From: Halichondria panicea
Lineage: Eukaryota; Porifera; Demospongiae; Suberitida; Halichondriidae
Direction of reading: 5' to 3'
Assembly: GCF_963675165.1 (NCBI RefSeq)
Contig: NC_087388.1
Coordinates: 4,717,047-4,781,046, forward strand
Length of the DNA stretch: 64,000 nt
Of this stretch, positions 40,901 to 51,770 are shown one piece after another (within the stretch, counting starts at the first letter, position 1; every line of letters begins with the position of its first letter). The translations under genes were made by a program, and so were the position numbers. Below the pieces are notes generated by a model. The model made no database searches, had not been told where the DNA came from, and was given only the letters and a program-made list of their open reading frames with translations.

Positions 40901-43515
40901 GACGTTGGGAGTACAGCTACTTACAACTGCAATGATGGCTACATTCTCAATGGAAATAACTCAATTAGGACTTGTGAAAGTATTGGAAGGTGGAGTTCCC
41001 CACGACCATATTGTAAAGGTATAGCTATAAGACATTGAATCTCATAATTCCATTAATTACTCTCTCTTCATATATTTTAGAACAATTGCTGGAGCTATCT
41101 TGCAATCTCTCTAGTGATGGTCTATCTGTTGAATGCTCATCTTTGCTCGATGGTTTTGTTTCTCTTATCTACAACTGTTCCCTTAACAACCGATCATCAA
41201 CTGTTTGTAAGTATGAACCTACAATTATATATTAGCAGGTGCATGGCTAAGGGATAAGTAGATTATCTATTTTTTCAAGAATCGTCATGGAAAAATATTT
41301 CACAGAATGTATATATACATATGGCAAAGGTGCGGACCTTCAAGTCTTGTGTTGTTACCTTTGCTTTACTGTTGAAGTACCTTACATTTTTACAGGTGGA
41401 CCTGGACCAATATTCTCACTGCCAATGGATGGTTTGGGGCCTGGATCTTATACGTACAACATCACTGCTTTCAGTCCAGATGGACAGAGGTCAACCAGTG
41501 TGATTGCTTTTGCAGTGCCAGGTATAACTAGATTGTGTGCATGCTTGCTTAGTAACTTGAATCTGCAGTTGAGCTATAGAAAAAGCACTTTTCATGCAGG
41601 GAGTGGCTCCAGGGTCAGTTTGTACGAACCACCCTTCCATGCAGTTAGTTCATATACCAAATATTTAAACGTACTGAGTGGAGCTATACAGTTACTGTCA
41701 CAATAACGCAAATTAATTTTAAGTTTTCTTTGCATGAAAAGAGGGTGGGGCTGGCTACTGCTGAGTCAGCTAGTCTCTAGATCAGCTACATTTTCATCAT
41801 GCGTGAGGTGATCTTGACAGTGCATGTTGAATGATGTCAGTGACACTTTTAAGAATCCCCTTTCCCAATTCCTGGATCCGCCCCTGCCTTTTACCACTTT
41901 TAGAATACTAACTCAAACGGTATAATTATAAGTTCATGTTTTTGGGTCTTACATCTAGGCAACTGCATGAAGTGACTATTGTAGTACATGCTTAGGATAT
42001 GGCTGAATTATCGTTATGCAGTTAACTGTGACATGGAGGCTGATGCTGGTTTGTGCTTTGCTCTCATCTCTCGCTACTTCTTCAATACAAAGACTGGAAA
42101 GTGTGAGATGTTCACTTACGGAGGCTGTGGTGGAAACAATAACAACTATAAGACTCTGCAGGAATGCACCCAACAATGCAACCCTAACAGTGGGTTGATC
42201 AATTCTTTTTTCATCTCTTTATTGAGGAGTGTAAACGTACTTTACTTGGTTTAATCATAGATAAAGGAGAGAGGAATTAGAAACGGAAGTACTCTCGAAT
42301 GAACATCTGCTCTTCCCCGCGGTTCAATAGAGGCTGTCTTTAGCAAGCCATCTGTAAGGGGCGTGGCTTGCGAGGTAGCCAAGCTGATGCCTATTTCTAC
42401 ACACTGTGGATAATAAACCACTAGCAAATGTGCTTATTCTGTGCGACTCAAATCTATTTAAAGATCTATTCTTCTTTTAGAAGTTATAACCAAGACGCTT
42501 ACATGTTATAGCAATCAAAGACCCTAAAATAGCACTTTGAAGCTTATAACTTTACTTAAATGTTTCCTTTTACTGGGTGTGGTCAGTCATTAGCTAGTTC
42601 CACACGTGGCTCACAGAATAGACGTGTTATAAATTGCTGAAAGAATAATGTCTCGAGGAAACACAGCTTTCTTATTTTGAGCGAGTTACCCGGCAAAAAT
42701 AGGACGAAAAGCGGATAGTTTTCGAGGCCTCTGTGTAGAACCAATGTCAAATGGTCACGTGCACCACTTCCGTTTCCAATCCCTCTCTCCTTTATATCTA
42801 TGATTTAATTATGTATGGAGCTATCACATATATTCTCACTTTCAGACTGTCCACCATATTGCACTGTGGAGTATTGCTCAGCCCGACCTACCAGAACAGC
42901 ACTTTGTACCCTGTGAGTTCATACATGCACTCAATAGTACAATACATCCGCTTAACTTTTAAACTGTTGTCTAATCCATCAGGAGAGAACCTGAGGGTAT
43001 CATATGTGATGCAAAGTGCCGTGTGACCTACTGTCATACCTGTTACTATGACGATGAGTATCGCCCCCTGATAAGTAGCTGCAAAACATGCTCTGGTATT
43101 GAGAATGAGTTCGACAAGGCCAAGTGTTTCAGAAGGTGGGCGGTATGTACGAGACGAGCTGATGGAGAGGCCTATCTCAAGGTAAAACTAAAATGTTAAT
43201 TGGCATTATGGCGGTTTAGAAATGAGTCGAATAAATATAATCCACAATTACGATAGTAGCTTCCTATATATACGCATGCATACATGCCTCTATAGATGGA
43301 GCCATGCATCTATATAGTTATTATATATACCAGTACATATAATGAGAAGAGAATTAAAGTGGGCATGCATGCATGGAGACGAGGCTGGTAGCCCATAATA
43401 ATTATGCTGCCCATAGTGCATGTAGTGTTAGTTGTATTCTCTTTGTGCACTTTAGGTACGTGCTCGGGAGAGGACTAGTGAGAAGTTCAAGTGTTATGAG
43501 CAACCCTGTGCCTGA
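31989..43515 (+). CDS. Leishmanolysin-type (M8) metallopeptidase with SMB, Sushi and Kunitz modules, copy A
   Basis: 28 exons, all phases fitting, 1044 aa: 31989-32099, 32200-32312, 32547-32577, 32907-32989, 33138-33261, 33441-33622, 33860-33959, 34870-34955, 35658-35763, 36247-36354, 36450-36526, 38184-38294, 38462-38588, 38644-38712, 38906-39055, 39200-39274, 39826-39903, 39963-39990, 40055-40099, 40150-40239, 40408-40728, 40845-41018, 41081-41206, 41396-41521, 42022-42189, 42846-42912, 42983-43181, 43456-43515. A signal peptide starts it. Zinc motif HEVIH is 242-246, followed by [16 protein letters not shown]. The third ligand is His341 in SHWEQRVLG, with Met352 as likely Met-turn (NELM). 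[19 protein letters not shown] and [12 protein letters not shown] complete the M8 fold. Then come an EGF-like segment (602-631), two SMB modules (632-738), Sushi (739-796), a beta-type segment (797-880), Kunitz (881-936, P1 Phe893) and a Cys-rich end. The usual Gly after the zinc motif is Val249. Confidence 0.92.
32619..32833. mobile_element. Degenerate ACCGTATAGCGGG-family MITE in copy A intron 3
   Basis: Ends TATACCGATTTAGCTGGTTA and the complementary TAACCTGCTATATACTGTA. The interior has CGAAATTTCGAGG and CCTCGAAAAT motifs. Older and more diverged than the 63.2 kb copy. Not evident at the matching place in copy B. Confidence 0.55.
35340..35405. mobile_element. End fragment of the TAGCCTCG transposon family
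   Basis: TAGCCTCGATCCGAGG, then GGGCCTGGTAATGACTG and TTGCGCATGCGCTAA, in the same order as the 85-bp end of the 23.5 kb transposon. Only one end is seen. Not evident at the matching place in copy B. Confidence 0.6.
37030..37743. mobile_element. Pogo/Tc1-like MITE (middle layer of the nest)
   Basis: Inverted ends TACAGTAGACTCTCGCTATT and the complement CGAGAGTCTACTGTA, with TA at both borders as expected of Tc1/mariner/pogo target duplication. No transposase. It sits inside the CAGTGGCAGATCC element. Confidence 0.8.
37113..37415. mobile_element. Pogo-like MITE (innermost layer)
   Basis: Inverted ends TACAGTAGAACCTCGATTAT and ATAATCGAGGTTCTACTGTA, TA borders, about 300 bp. A second copy of the family is at 48912-49175. 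Internal ATTATCCGGAACCTCGATT shows a tandem end duplication. Confidence 0.85.
41597..41886. mobile_element. MITE with CAGGG(A/G)GTGGCTCC ends, copy A intron 24
   Basis: Starts CAGGGAGTGGCTCCAGGG and ends CCTGGATCCGCCCCTG. The same element is in copy B at 61641-61925, so it was present before duplication. Confidence 0.7.
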
Positions 43516-43923
43516 CTGAGCAGTCAACAATGAATTGTCGTATAACTTATTGTCAATATGCACACTACTGATCTAGATCTAGCATAATATTAGAACAGTC
43601 TATTTACTAGTTATAAAACTTGTTGTACAATTAGAATGAGTTATCATTGTTGTCATTGCGCTTGCGCATTAGTAACCACCCACCAGGGAGCCAGAGGAAA
43701 ATTTATCAGAAGCTAGCTCCAGCCAAAAAATACAGGCCCCTCGACAAAAGTCTATAGCCGCTGAAATTAAAGGTAATCATTCACGGTATGGTTGAAGTTG
43801 CCATAAGGTGTAATATTTGTCGTTGTTAATGTAGAAGCTACAGTACTTGTGACAATGCTCTGTTCGCAGCTAATGCTACATAATAGTATTATGAGACAGG
43901 GTGTTAAGAGACGCCATTGCATA

Positions 43924-44613
43924 TACCGTATAGCGGGTAATTTTCGGGGGACAAAATATTCGTGGTTCAGCAATATTGAGACATTTCGTGGGTAATATTT
44001 TCGTGGTTGGAGCTTGCACTGTAGGCCTTGCCCAATTATGCTCAAAATTTTGCCTATTAGTCTAGTCTCCAAGTCTCATGCATTATACCTATTAGTCTTT
44101 AATTCTTACCCATTAGTCTCAAAATCATCAATCAGAATTATACTGCAACATTGCAGACGCTTCTATATAATCTTCTAAAGAACTATTATTGGTGAAAGAA
44201 ATCTTAGAAAAGAGTTAGTAGCACTACTAGCACCTTCCATACGTATACATGTATAAGCTTACTCAGTATAGCCAGCCCACTACTACTAGCCAGTCTAGCC
44301 ACCACGTGGACCATGTGTTCAGAAGTACGTGTACAGGTAAACTATTAGCATTATTCATGCTTAGTGCTTCTATAAATACTTTCGACAAACATTTGGTAAA
44401 AATTGCCTAATAGGCTAATATTTTTTGCCTATTAGGCTGGCATAATGCTTAATGCTCCACTGCACCCATTAGTCTCAAAATTATGCTAGCATAATTGGGC
44501 AAGGCCTATTGCACTGCAGGTAAAGGTAGGCAAGGTTGCTTCATTCGTGGGTAAAATATTCGTGGTCATAAAAACGAATATTTTGCCCCACGAAACTTAC
44601 ACGCTATACGGTA
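43924..44613. mobile_element. ACCGTATAGCGGG-family MITE, split by another MITE
   Basis: Ends TACCGTATAGCGGGTAATTT and CTATACGGTA. The halves carry AATATTCGTGG and GAATATTTTGCCCCACGAA. The 44022-44508 element interrupts it. Confidence 0.85.
44022..44508. mobile_element. hAT-like MITE with 8-bp target duplication
   Basis: Ends TAGGCCTTGCCCAATTATGC and the complement GGGCAAGGCCTA. TTGCACTG flanks both sides (44014-44021, 44509-44516). Eight bases is the hAT signature length. It is inserted in an older MITE. Confidence 0.85.
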
Positions 44614-45370
44614 GTCATACAGGCTAATTGGGTTGTACTAGGTTCCTGTCCATGAATATCATTACAGTAGCTATACCATCGATATACCATAATGTTATAA
44701 CAGCCATGCATACCGTGGGATGTGGTTATGCAGATAGCTTGATTACAGTGGAACCTCCATGGCATAATTATGGCAGACACTATTGGGGAACAGGCTTTTG
44801 GTCGTTATAGAGAGGTGGTTTTTGTTAGAGGTTCGATCGCCCACCACACGTATGATTCAATTCCTGCTACAAATAAATATAAGAGCTTTACTTAGCTCTA
44901 AAAAGGCTGTATATAGCTATAACCAGGATCTACAATAGTTATTCATCTCTCAATTAATCCCCACCTAGCTGTAAATTCTGGATGGCTAATATTTGCCCAA
45001 TTATTACCTGAGGTGCGTGGGTGGCCACGGATATAGTATAGTACGTTGGTTTGTTTGTCTGTTTGTTTGCAATATGTGAGTCTACTCACCTTATTGTCTT
45101 TTGGTTGCTACACACCTGTAGATCATCATGTCTACAGCCGAGGGTTGCCAGTGCTCTAGTTAAGGCTAATATCTAGCCTATCTATATTGTAGCTGCATGT
45201 ACATTAAGTGTTACAGCTGAACCTTACAATTAAGAGACCATCTCTTTGTTGCAATTGTCCGAACGTAAGTGCGGCAGTACTGATTTTTCTCACCTAACAA
45301 ATAACTCTTCAACATCTGATATGACTCTAAGCTAGCATGGAAAACATTTTTTATGGACGTGTTAGATTAC

Positions 45371-45481
45371 CTTTTTAGACTCATAAAAGCATTTGCCTAT
45401 TCCCTCCAGTAGAGGTGAGCACTCTCTGTTGTTATATAGAGCTAGAGCACTGAGCACAGTAAACCATGCAAGCCAACCCAT
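45371..45481 (-). pseudogene. Orphan inverted M8 exon 1 (copy D)
   Basis: The minus strand reads ATG, then MGWLAWFTVLSALALYNNRE, staying open for all 111 bp to an AAAAAG/GTAATC donor. That is the same length as exon 1 of copies A and B. It is the duplicate of copy C exon 1 (26497-26393). No downstream M8 exons follow on this strand before copy A ends at 43515. It is best seen as a first exon left without its gene. Confidence 0.7.
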
Positions 45482-46166
45482 GGTTAGTCTGTAAATGTTG
45501 GTGGGTAGATGGAATGCACAGATAATTAACTTTACGTTATGTCATGCAGAACTGGTATTATAGGTTGAGGGATGAACTAATATTATTGTAGCTAAGTAGA
45601 TCGATGGGATATAAGATTATGAATAGAGTATTGTATACATGTTCATGTAATAGTCTATATGCATGGCAACCAAATCAAAAATGTTGACTTATAGACTACG
45701 TAGCTATAGATCTACACATGCACTAAAGAATAAATAGAATGTTGACTTATATAGATCTACACACTAAAGCCTTTACAAAATCACCTCATGATTGTCTAGT
45801 GGCAGACAGTGGGGTAACCAAGTTCTTCTCAGAGACCAGGCTTTGCCAGTGGCCAAGAGTGTCTTCCTGCCATGCAGGTCTACACAAAGCTAACAGCTAC
45901 ACCCTCATAATATAGCTCGCCAAAGCATTGGTAATTAAGCAAGCTAGTTATGTACATACAGGATCGGTAGAAGGGGGTGCACCGAAAATAAAACAATATT
46001 AGTAATGAGAATGGTCTTCATAATGTTGCGTTATAACTTTGTCGTAGTTTAACATTTCACATACCACGTGATTACCTATATTGATAATCTTCAGCTAAAT
46101 GTCAGCATTTCCATGTAGAATTCAACAGCATATAATACCAGTTCACCACACACAACACATTCATAC

Positions 46167-46304
46167 ACAGCAAAAAAACACTTACGATGCATCATCGTAT
46201 TTAGTGTTAAAATGACAGAAATTTATGTCAGTTTTACATGAAATTTCAAAAGATACGTTTCATTTAACATGTTTATGTTACCGTAACGAATGTGTTTTTA
46301 CTGT
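46167..46304. mobile_element. Short MITE with ACAG(C/T)AAAAACAC ends
   Basis: Ends ACAGCAAAAAAACAC and GTGTTTTTACTGT, with CATTTAACATGTTTATGTTA inside. A related element is at 54153-54272. Confidence 0.6.
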
Positions 46305-47420
46305 TAGTATTCATTAATCATGTATGACATACGTACGACATCACAAGGTATGGTTGCACTTTGTCGGAATATCTTTACCCACAAGCTGCAAATGGTTGTA
46401 GTTAAGATGAAGTCAGAATTGACCACAGAACCTCTCAACACAGTAGTCTTATAAATGTTCTTTACTAGCTGTATACTTATATAGCATTCTAGAAGAGATA
46501 CTTCATTATAATTAAATTCAGTGGGTGCGAAATGGTTTGTAGTAAAAACTAGTCAATGGAATGTAGACAGAAGAATGAGTGTATTTCAGATATTCCAAAC
46601 CCATAGTCCTGGTGTCTCGTAATACCCCTCTTTATCGAATTACTTCAGACAATAAAAGCTAGCATATATAATTATAGCAGTAAACAAAGCACTGTCGCTA
46701 GAAATTGTTCGACATGGTTTTTTTAGTGAACAAATTTGCTCCAGAACAGATCACTGTAATTAAGAGACAGGGGATCAATTGATGTCTCATTATACCCGGC
46801 CCTTTGTATCCTAGGTTTATTGTACTTGTTAGGTATTCAGTTAGCATTCACAGAACAGTAAACACAATACTTGATTGAACTATATAGCATAATTATATAG
46901 GAGATTACAGTGGAACCTTCATAAAACGGACACCATTGGGGAACAGCCTTTTGGCCGTTATAGAGATGTACCTTGGGAGGTTCGATTGCCAGCTATGTAT
47001 GTTGTATGAGTCATTTCTTGCTGCAAATGAATCGTGGAGCTTTGCTAACTGCTTCTTTAGCTCATACAAGCTTTGAAAAGGCTGTAGAAGAGACAAGCTA
47101 CAGCTAGGTTTTCACGATTGTGCAAAATATGCTATCTCAGCAATAATTTTTGACTGATTTTCTACATAGGGCAGGAAGTGTGCATGCGCATTGGCAACCA
47201 CCCACCTTTTATATAATACAGGAAATTCTGGGGAGCCAGAAATGCAGAAACTCCCCATGCAGTCAAGAAATAAACAGGCCTACAATAAAAGTCTAGATCT
47301 AGCAGAAAAGCATTGAAGGTAAGGCTCATAAAGTGGAATGAAGCTAATTATTGTACATAAATGTGTGATGGCTAGAAGTATAATAGCTCTTATATACTGT
47401 AGACTCACAAGCCGTCACTG

Positions 47421-47655
47421 TTGCATGGCGAACAGTAGACTGGTTAAACTCCGTGTAGAGACTCGTGCAACGTTTGCCATGATATTTGTGGCAACTGAAG
47501 TGGATAGACCATATGCGGTTACCACAAGATCGTTGATAGTGACGTAGCACTAGAAAACCCTAGGTATATCACATGCAGTATATATACTGACGTCACGAAA
47601 ACCGCAGTCACAAGTCTCTACACAGAGTTTGACCAGTCTACTGTTCGCCATGCAA
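47421..47655. repeat. Inverted repeat with ~48-bp arms
   Basis: GTTGCATGGCGAACAGTAGA at 47.42 kb recurs inverted as TCTACTGTTCGCCATGCAAC at about 47.64 kb. Arms are near-identical over about 48 bp, with a spacer of about 130 bp. Possibly a decayed MITE. Confidence 0.7.
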
Positions 47656-48093
47656 CTGCTTTGTTTGCAGCCAATTCTAAGTGAATTGGGTACTATATAT
47701 GCATTATAAGGGGTATTGCAATTCAAGTAAAGTTTTCTGTGTTTTGTAAAAGAAAGACTGTTCAGACGTAGCCAAATCGATTTCACCACCATGCAGATCT
47801 CAGTTGTTTCCTATAGTATGAATGTCTAGAAAAGTGTCAATTGGAAAAAGTACTAGAGATATATAGTGCTATTACTACAATTAAATGTAACTGGGCTTCT
47901 CCTTTCGTAATAATGGTTGCACCAAGTATCATGCCAAGGTGGCTTTTGTTTCACAAGCTGGTTAACCACAGGTCCACAGCCCCCACTATATAGTTATAAT
48001 GATGTGTGTTATAACATTATGGTATATCAGTGGGTCACAATAATGATATTCATGGACAGGAACCATGCATGACATTATTGTGGTAGTGACTCG

Positions 48094-48431
48094 TAGGCCT
48101 TGTCCAATTATGCTAGCATAATTTTGAGACTAATAGGTGCAGTGGAGCATTGAGCATTATACCAGCCTAATATTACAGGTATGCATGGAATGTGCTATAT
48201 AAAAATGCTACTAGATCAGTTAACTCTTCTCTAAGATTTCTTTCACCAATAATAGTTCCTTAGAAGATGATGTAGAGAAGCGTCTGTGATCGTTGCAGTA
48301 TTATTCTTGTTAATGATTTATTGAGACTAATGGGTAATAATTAAAGACTAATTGGTAAGAATTAAAGACTAATAGCATGAGTGGAGACTAGACTAATAGG
48401 CAAAATTTTGAGCATAATTGGGCAAGGCCTA
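48094..48431. mobile_element. hAT-like MITE, second copy, unit 2 only
   Basis: Ends TAGGCCTTGTCCAATTATGC and GGGCAAGGCCTA, as in the 44022 element. Unit 1 has uninterrupted flanking sequence near 31.14 kb. The target duplication is not clean. Confidence 0.75.
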
Positions 48432-48911
48432 TAGTAGTGAGTCATAGCCTTACACGAGAGTAATGTGATAAACCACGAGGCAAAGTGTAAATCTATCGAC
48501 CTTAATTGCATTGCTCGAGTGCTAATGTGCAATAATAGAAATTTTACGGGAAGGAGGCAATCTGGGCTTGTGCCCGTTTAACCAGAAACCACACCCACTA
48601 ATTATTGTTTAGAACTGCATGCAAATGGCAGTAACTGCTATTTACCTGCTCTTGATAAAATATAGTTACTATAGTTACGCTCCTGCAGATGCATGCATGT
48701 GAGGGATGTGGATGCATTGCAAAAATCCTTTTTTTTTTCACCACTTTGTTTTTACAATGAGAACTGGTGGGTGACACTGTGCAATTAGATTATTGAACTT
48801 ATGATATATTTCCTTGTTAATAAATTGCTTTGGAAAGAAGAGGGCCTGGTATCAGACTGCTTACGCATGAGCTAGCTATTAGCCAGATTCTCTCCTGTTA
48901 AACGTTCAGTA

Positions 48912-49175
48912 TATAGTGGAACCTTGGACACCTTGGTTCCAGAGGCAGGTCGGATAACTGGATAATCGAATAGATAAACCACGCCTTGATCCCACTTGCC
49001 ACATGCATGGTTATCTACGCATGCGCAGAAGATAAGTATAGGCCTGTCTCCATAGTAACAGCTGCAATGCGCATGTACATTTGGGACACGCCCGTTTTCT
49101 AAAAAGAAAATTACCAAGCCGGATAATCGAGGTTATACAGATAATGGAGGGCTGAATAATTGAGGCTCTACTGTA
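48912..49175. mobile_element. Pogo-like MITE, second copy
   Basis: Ends TATAGTGGAACCTTGGACAC and GAGGCTCTACTGTA. It is the inverted counterpart of 37113-37415, sharing GATAATCGAATAGATAAACC and the GCATGCGCAGA core. Confidence 0.75.
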
Positions 49176-49585
49176 CCTCCAATTGTCAACCTCACTCGCT
49201 AGACTCGGGGCCCCGGCCCCTCTCAGTACTCCCCAAAACCTAACCACAGTTACGTGACTCCTAACCTCTAGCCCAGAGTCTCGCTACAATTATAGTTTTC
49301 ATGCATGCATGGTTATATGTGTTCTTGTGTAAGCAATTGTAAACTGTAGTGCATTACTATTGGCACTTGTACACTTAACACTAATTAATGTTACTGTGAC
49401 TCTAGTTAATTACTCTGTGCGTGCGCAGCGCGCAGCAGGGGTAGTGATTGGTGTGTGTGTTGGTTTGTGTGGGTGTGTGGGTGTGGGTGAGTGTGAGCGA
49501 ACTAGACACTTTCATGGACTGCTTTAGCGGCTAATAAGACAGTGGTTGAAAAAAGAATATAAACTTGTAGGCGATTTGAAGGCGA

Positions 49586-50835
49586 CAAAAATTTTTATCC
49601 TGAAACTCTGTCAAATTCAACTTGCTCGTCGCTTGCTAGCTATATAGCTGCATCAGATCTCGATTATAGGCCCAGGCAGTCAGTCTCTATATAGTCTGAA
49701 GAGAAGTGAATAGCTAGCAACAAAGACTAACGAACGTACAATCTGCTAGCAAGTTTGCTCTACAAAATGAATTTTTAGTGAGGAACTCGAAGGATTGATC
49801 GAATGGCATACTTCAAAACTGCATTATTTCTGTCAAATTACCCTACCTGAATGGTGCAATTTCGAATAGCCCTGCATGGAGCCGCACCATGGTGGAGATG
49901 GAGAACCACAGAGAAAGTTCCTGACAAGGAAGGACTATGCACTTGCAGTAATCATGCTCGCAGTTGATCCCCATCATTGCTGTACCTATTGGATGACCCT
50001 GAGGATCTTACAAGCTGTGTGGACATTAAGCTAGAGGAACAATTTCAGGGCCATATCAATAAAACTCTATGGACTCCAACTCGAGGAAAGTAGGTCCATC
50101 AATAACCACATCAAAACGATAAGCGAACTTTTTGCAGCACTCACAAATTCTGTGAGGAAAGAAGACTGAATTGCGCATCTGTTCGCTACCAGACAATTAT
50201 GTTGGTGACAGCACTAGAGGCACAGTCAGAGAGTGTGCCCAAATGGGAACTCAGTAACCGAGAAACTATTGCATGATGAAACGACACTCCAAGAAAAGGC
50301 TTCTACATACACGTACGGATAGCGACGAACCTATAAGGCACTCACGGAAGGCACTCACGGAGGGTACTCACGGCAAGTAGCCAGAGAAATCCCAGGAGGC
50401 CTGAAAGCTTCAAACGTCACTTTTTCGACAAGCCTGGCCACTTTAAGAAGGATTGCAGGAAGTTCCTTGCGATTCGGAGTAAAAAAACAAGCAACACTCG
50501 GAGTAAAAAACAAGCAATCTTGCATGCAGCCTAGCTAAGACGAACTCAGATAATGATGGAGAAGCTCTGCATGTATTCCCTTGCACTGAATGCTACTAAC
50601 TAGACAGTTTACTATTTTTGTTGTATAAAAGAGGCCTGAGTGTAGTTCCTTTATCTGCATGTGCATGATCTGATTCTGCTCTCTTTGTCACAAGTTTGCA
50701 AAGCTCATCATTGTTATCCTAAAACTCTATTAAATTCAACTTCAAGTTACTCTTTACTTGCTATATATATAGCTATAGCTTAAACTTCTGTGTGTTAGAC
50801 CTCTTGCCAACATAGAACTGGAATGTTTCGCACAT
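49586..50835 (+). mobile_element. Ty1/copia retrotransposon remnant (gag)
   Basis: Between 49880 and 50480 a broken gag of copia type is readable: FLTRKDYALAVIML, LLYLLDDPEDLTS, LYGLQLEESRSINNHIKTI, SELFAALTNSV, VTEKLLHDETTLQEK and a zinc-knuckle end (KPGHFKKDCRKF). These follow the UBN2-type gag order but are split by stops and frameshifts. Similar AAACTCT..AAATTCAACTT segments at about 49.60 and 50.72 kb may be LTR pieces. No protease, integrase or RT follows. It is inactive. Confidence 0.75.
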
Positions 50836-51550
50836 GTGCATCCACAAACTATATACATGCATGCATTCATGGTCTTATACATACCGTTTATACCCCGTTG
50901 CTATGCTGTTGCTATGTTCAATACACACCATAATGCACTGAATCTCATATTCTGCACTGTATCTCATATGACCGTAAAGCCTTGAGGGATTAATGATATA
51001 CATGGTATCTTTAAAAAATAAATGCCGCATAGTAAAGGCTTAAATTCTAGTAAAGTATATCCAGTTCTTTACTGTCCGCTTCAACCTAGGACACAGTCAC
51101 TCGCGTACGGGCATCGTCGGAGTTGGCCGTTAATTGGGGAGTGGCTGTTTAGCAGTGAAGGAACTGTTTGCAACAGAGTTTGGGGTGGGGCTGCTTGAGT
51201 TGCATTACAGCTTTGGGGTGGGGCTGTTTGCGGTGAAGGTTTTGCAGTGTTCGAAGGGGGTGAGGGGGGGTGGGGATACTTTATCTAGCGAGGAGCCCGA
51301 CATTTTGTGAGTCAAGCCACAATGACGGCAACGTTGAATGGTCAGATACTGGTGTCTTTGAGCAGAGATGCAAGCAGCTGGGACTAGATCTAGTCTCTTT
51401 CAGCTCTTTCAGTAGATGCTGCGGTGTGTTTTGTGTTGCCAGGGATATAAATTAGTTATGACACGTGCATTCGGGATGCATGGTGTATATTGCACTCAGC
51501 CCTCGTGCTTCAGTGCAATATACAATCCCTCGTGCCTGTGTTATAACTAT

Positions 51551-51770
51551 TACATAGCGGGTTATATTTTGAGGATGAGCGGAAATGCCTTTAGAAAGGT
51601 TTTTGTGTATTTAATGTTCGTGGAATAGCGCCGTTTTGCAGCATCCATGCATGCAATATTAATTCGCAGTTATAAAATTAATGTTTGCGGTTCATGCCTA
51701 ATCCGCGGAAGCCACGAACATTATACATTAATATTTATTTATACCCTCAAAATATACCCGCTATACGGTA
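51551..51770. mobile_element. ACCGTATAGCGGG-family MITE in the promoter of copy B
   Basis: Ends TACATAGCGGGTTATATTTT and AATATACCCGCTATACGGTA. It stops about 80 bp before the copy B ATG. The matching DNA before copy A has no such element and holds a TATTTATAG box near 31884. Confidence 0.8.

Larger units (their letters stand above)
26330..43715 (+). repeat. Segmental duplication unit 1 (orphan exon 1 + M8 copy A)
   Basis: From CTCTAAGCTAGCATGGA near 26335 to the CCAGAGGAAAATTTA near 43690, this matches 45330-63530 in the same order. Homology covers upstream DNA, all 28 exons and most introns. Unit-specific insertions interrupt it. The left breakpoint lies within intron 1 of the inverted gene copy C. 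Confidence 0.85.
43516..45370. other. Spacer between unit 1 and unit 2
   Basis: Copy A 3'UTR, then a GCGCTTGCGCATTAGTAACCA repeat near 43660, the nested MITE pair, and an ACAGTGGAACCTCCAT repeat near 44.75-44.84 kb. No exons 2-28 of a minus-strand M8 copy are seen here. No other gene supported. Confidence 0.55.

Noticed and set aside
43767-44072. 101-codon minus-strand frame after copy A
   Set aside because: Overlaps MITE ends, with no homology or splice support.
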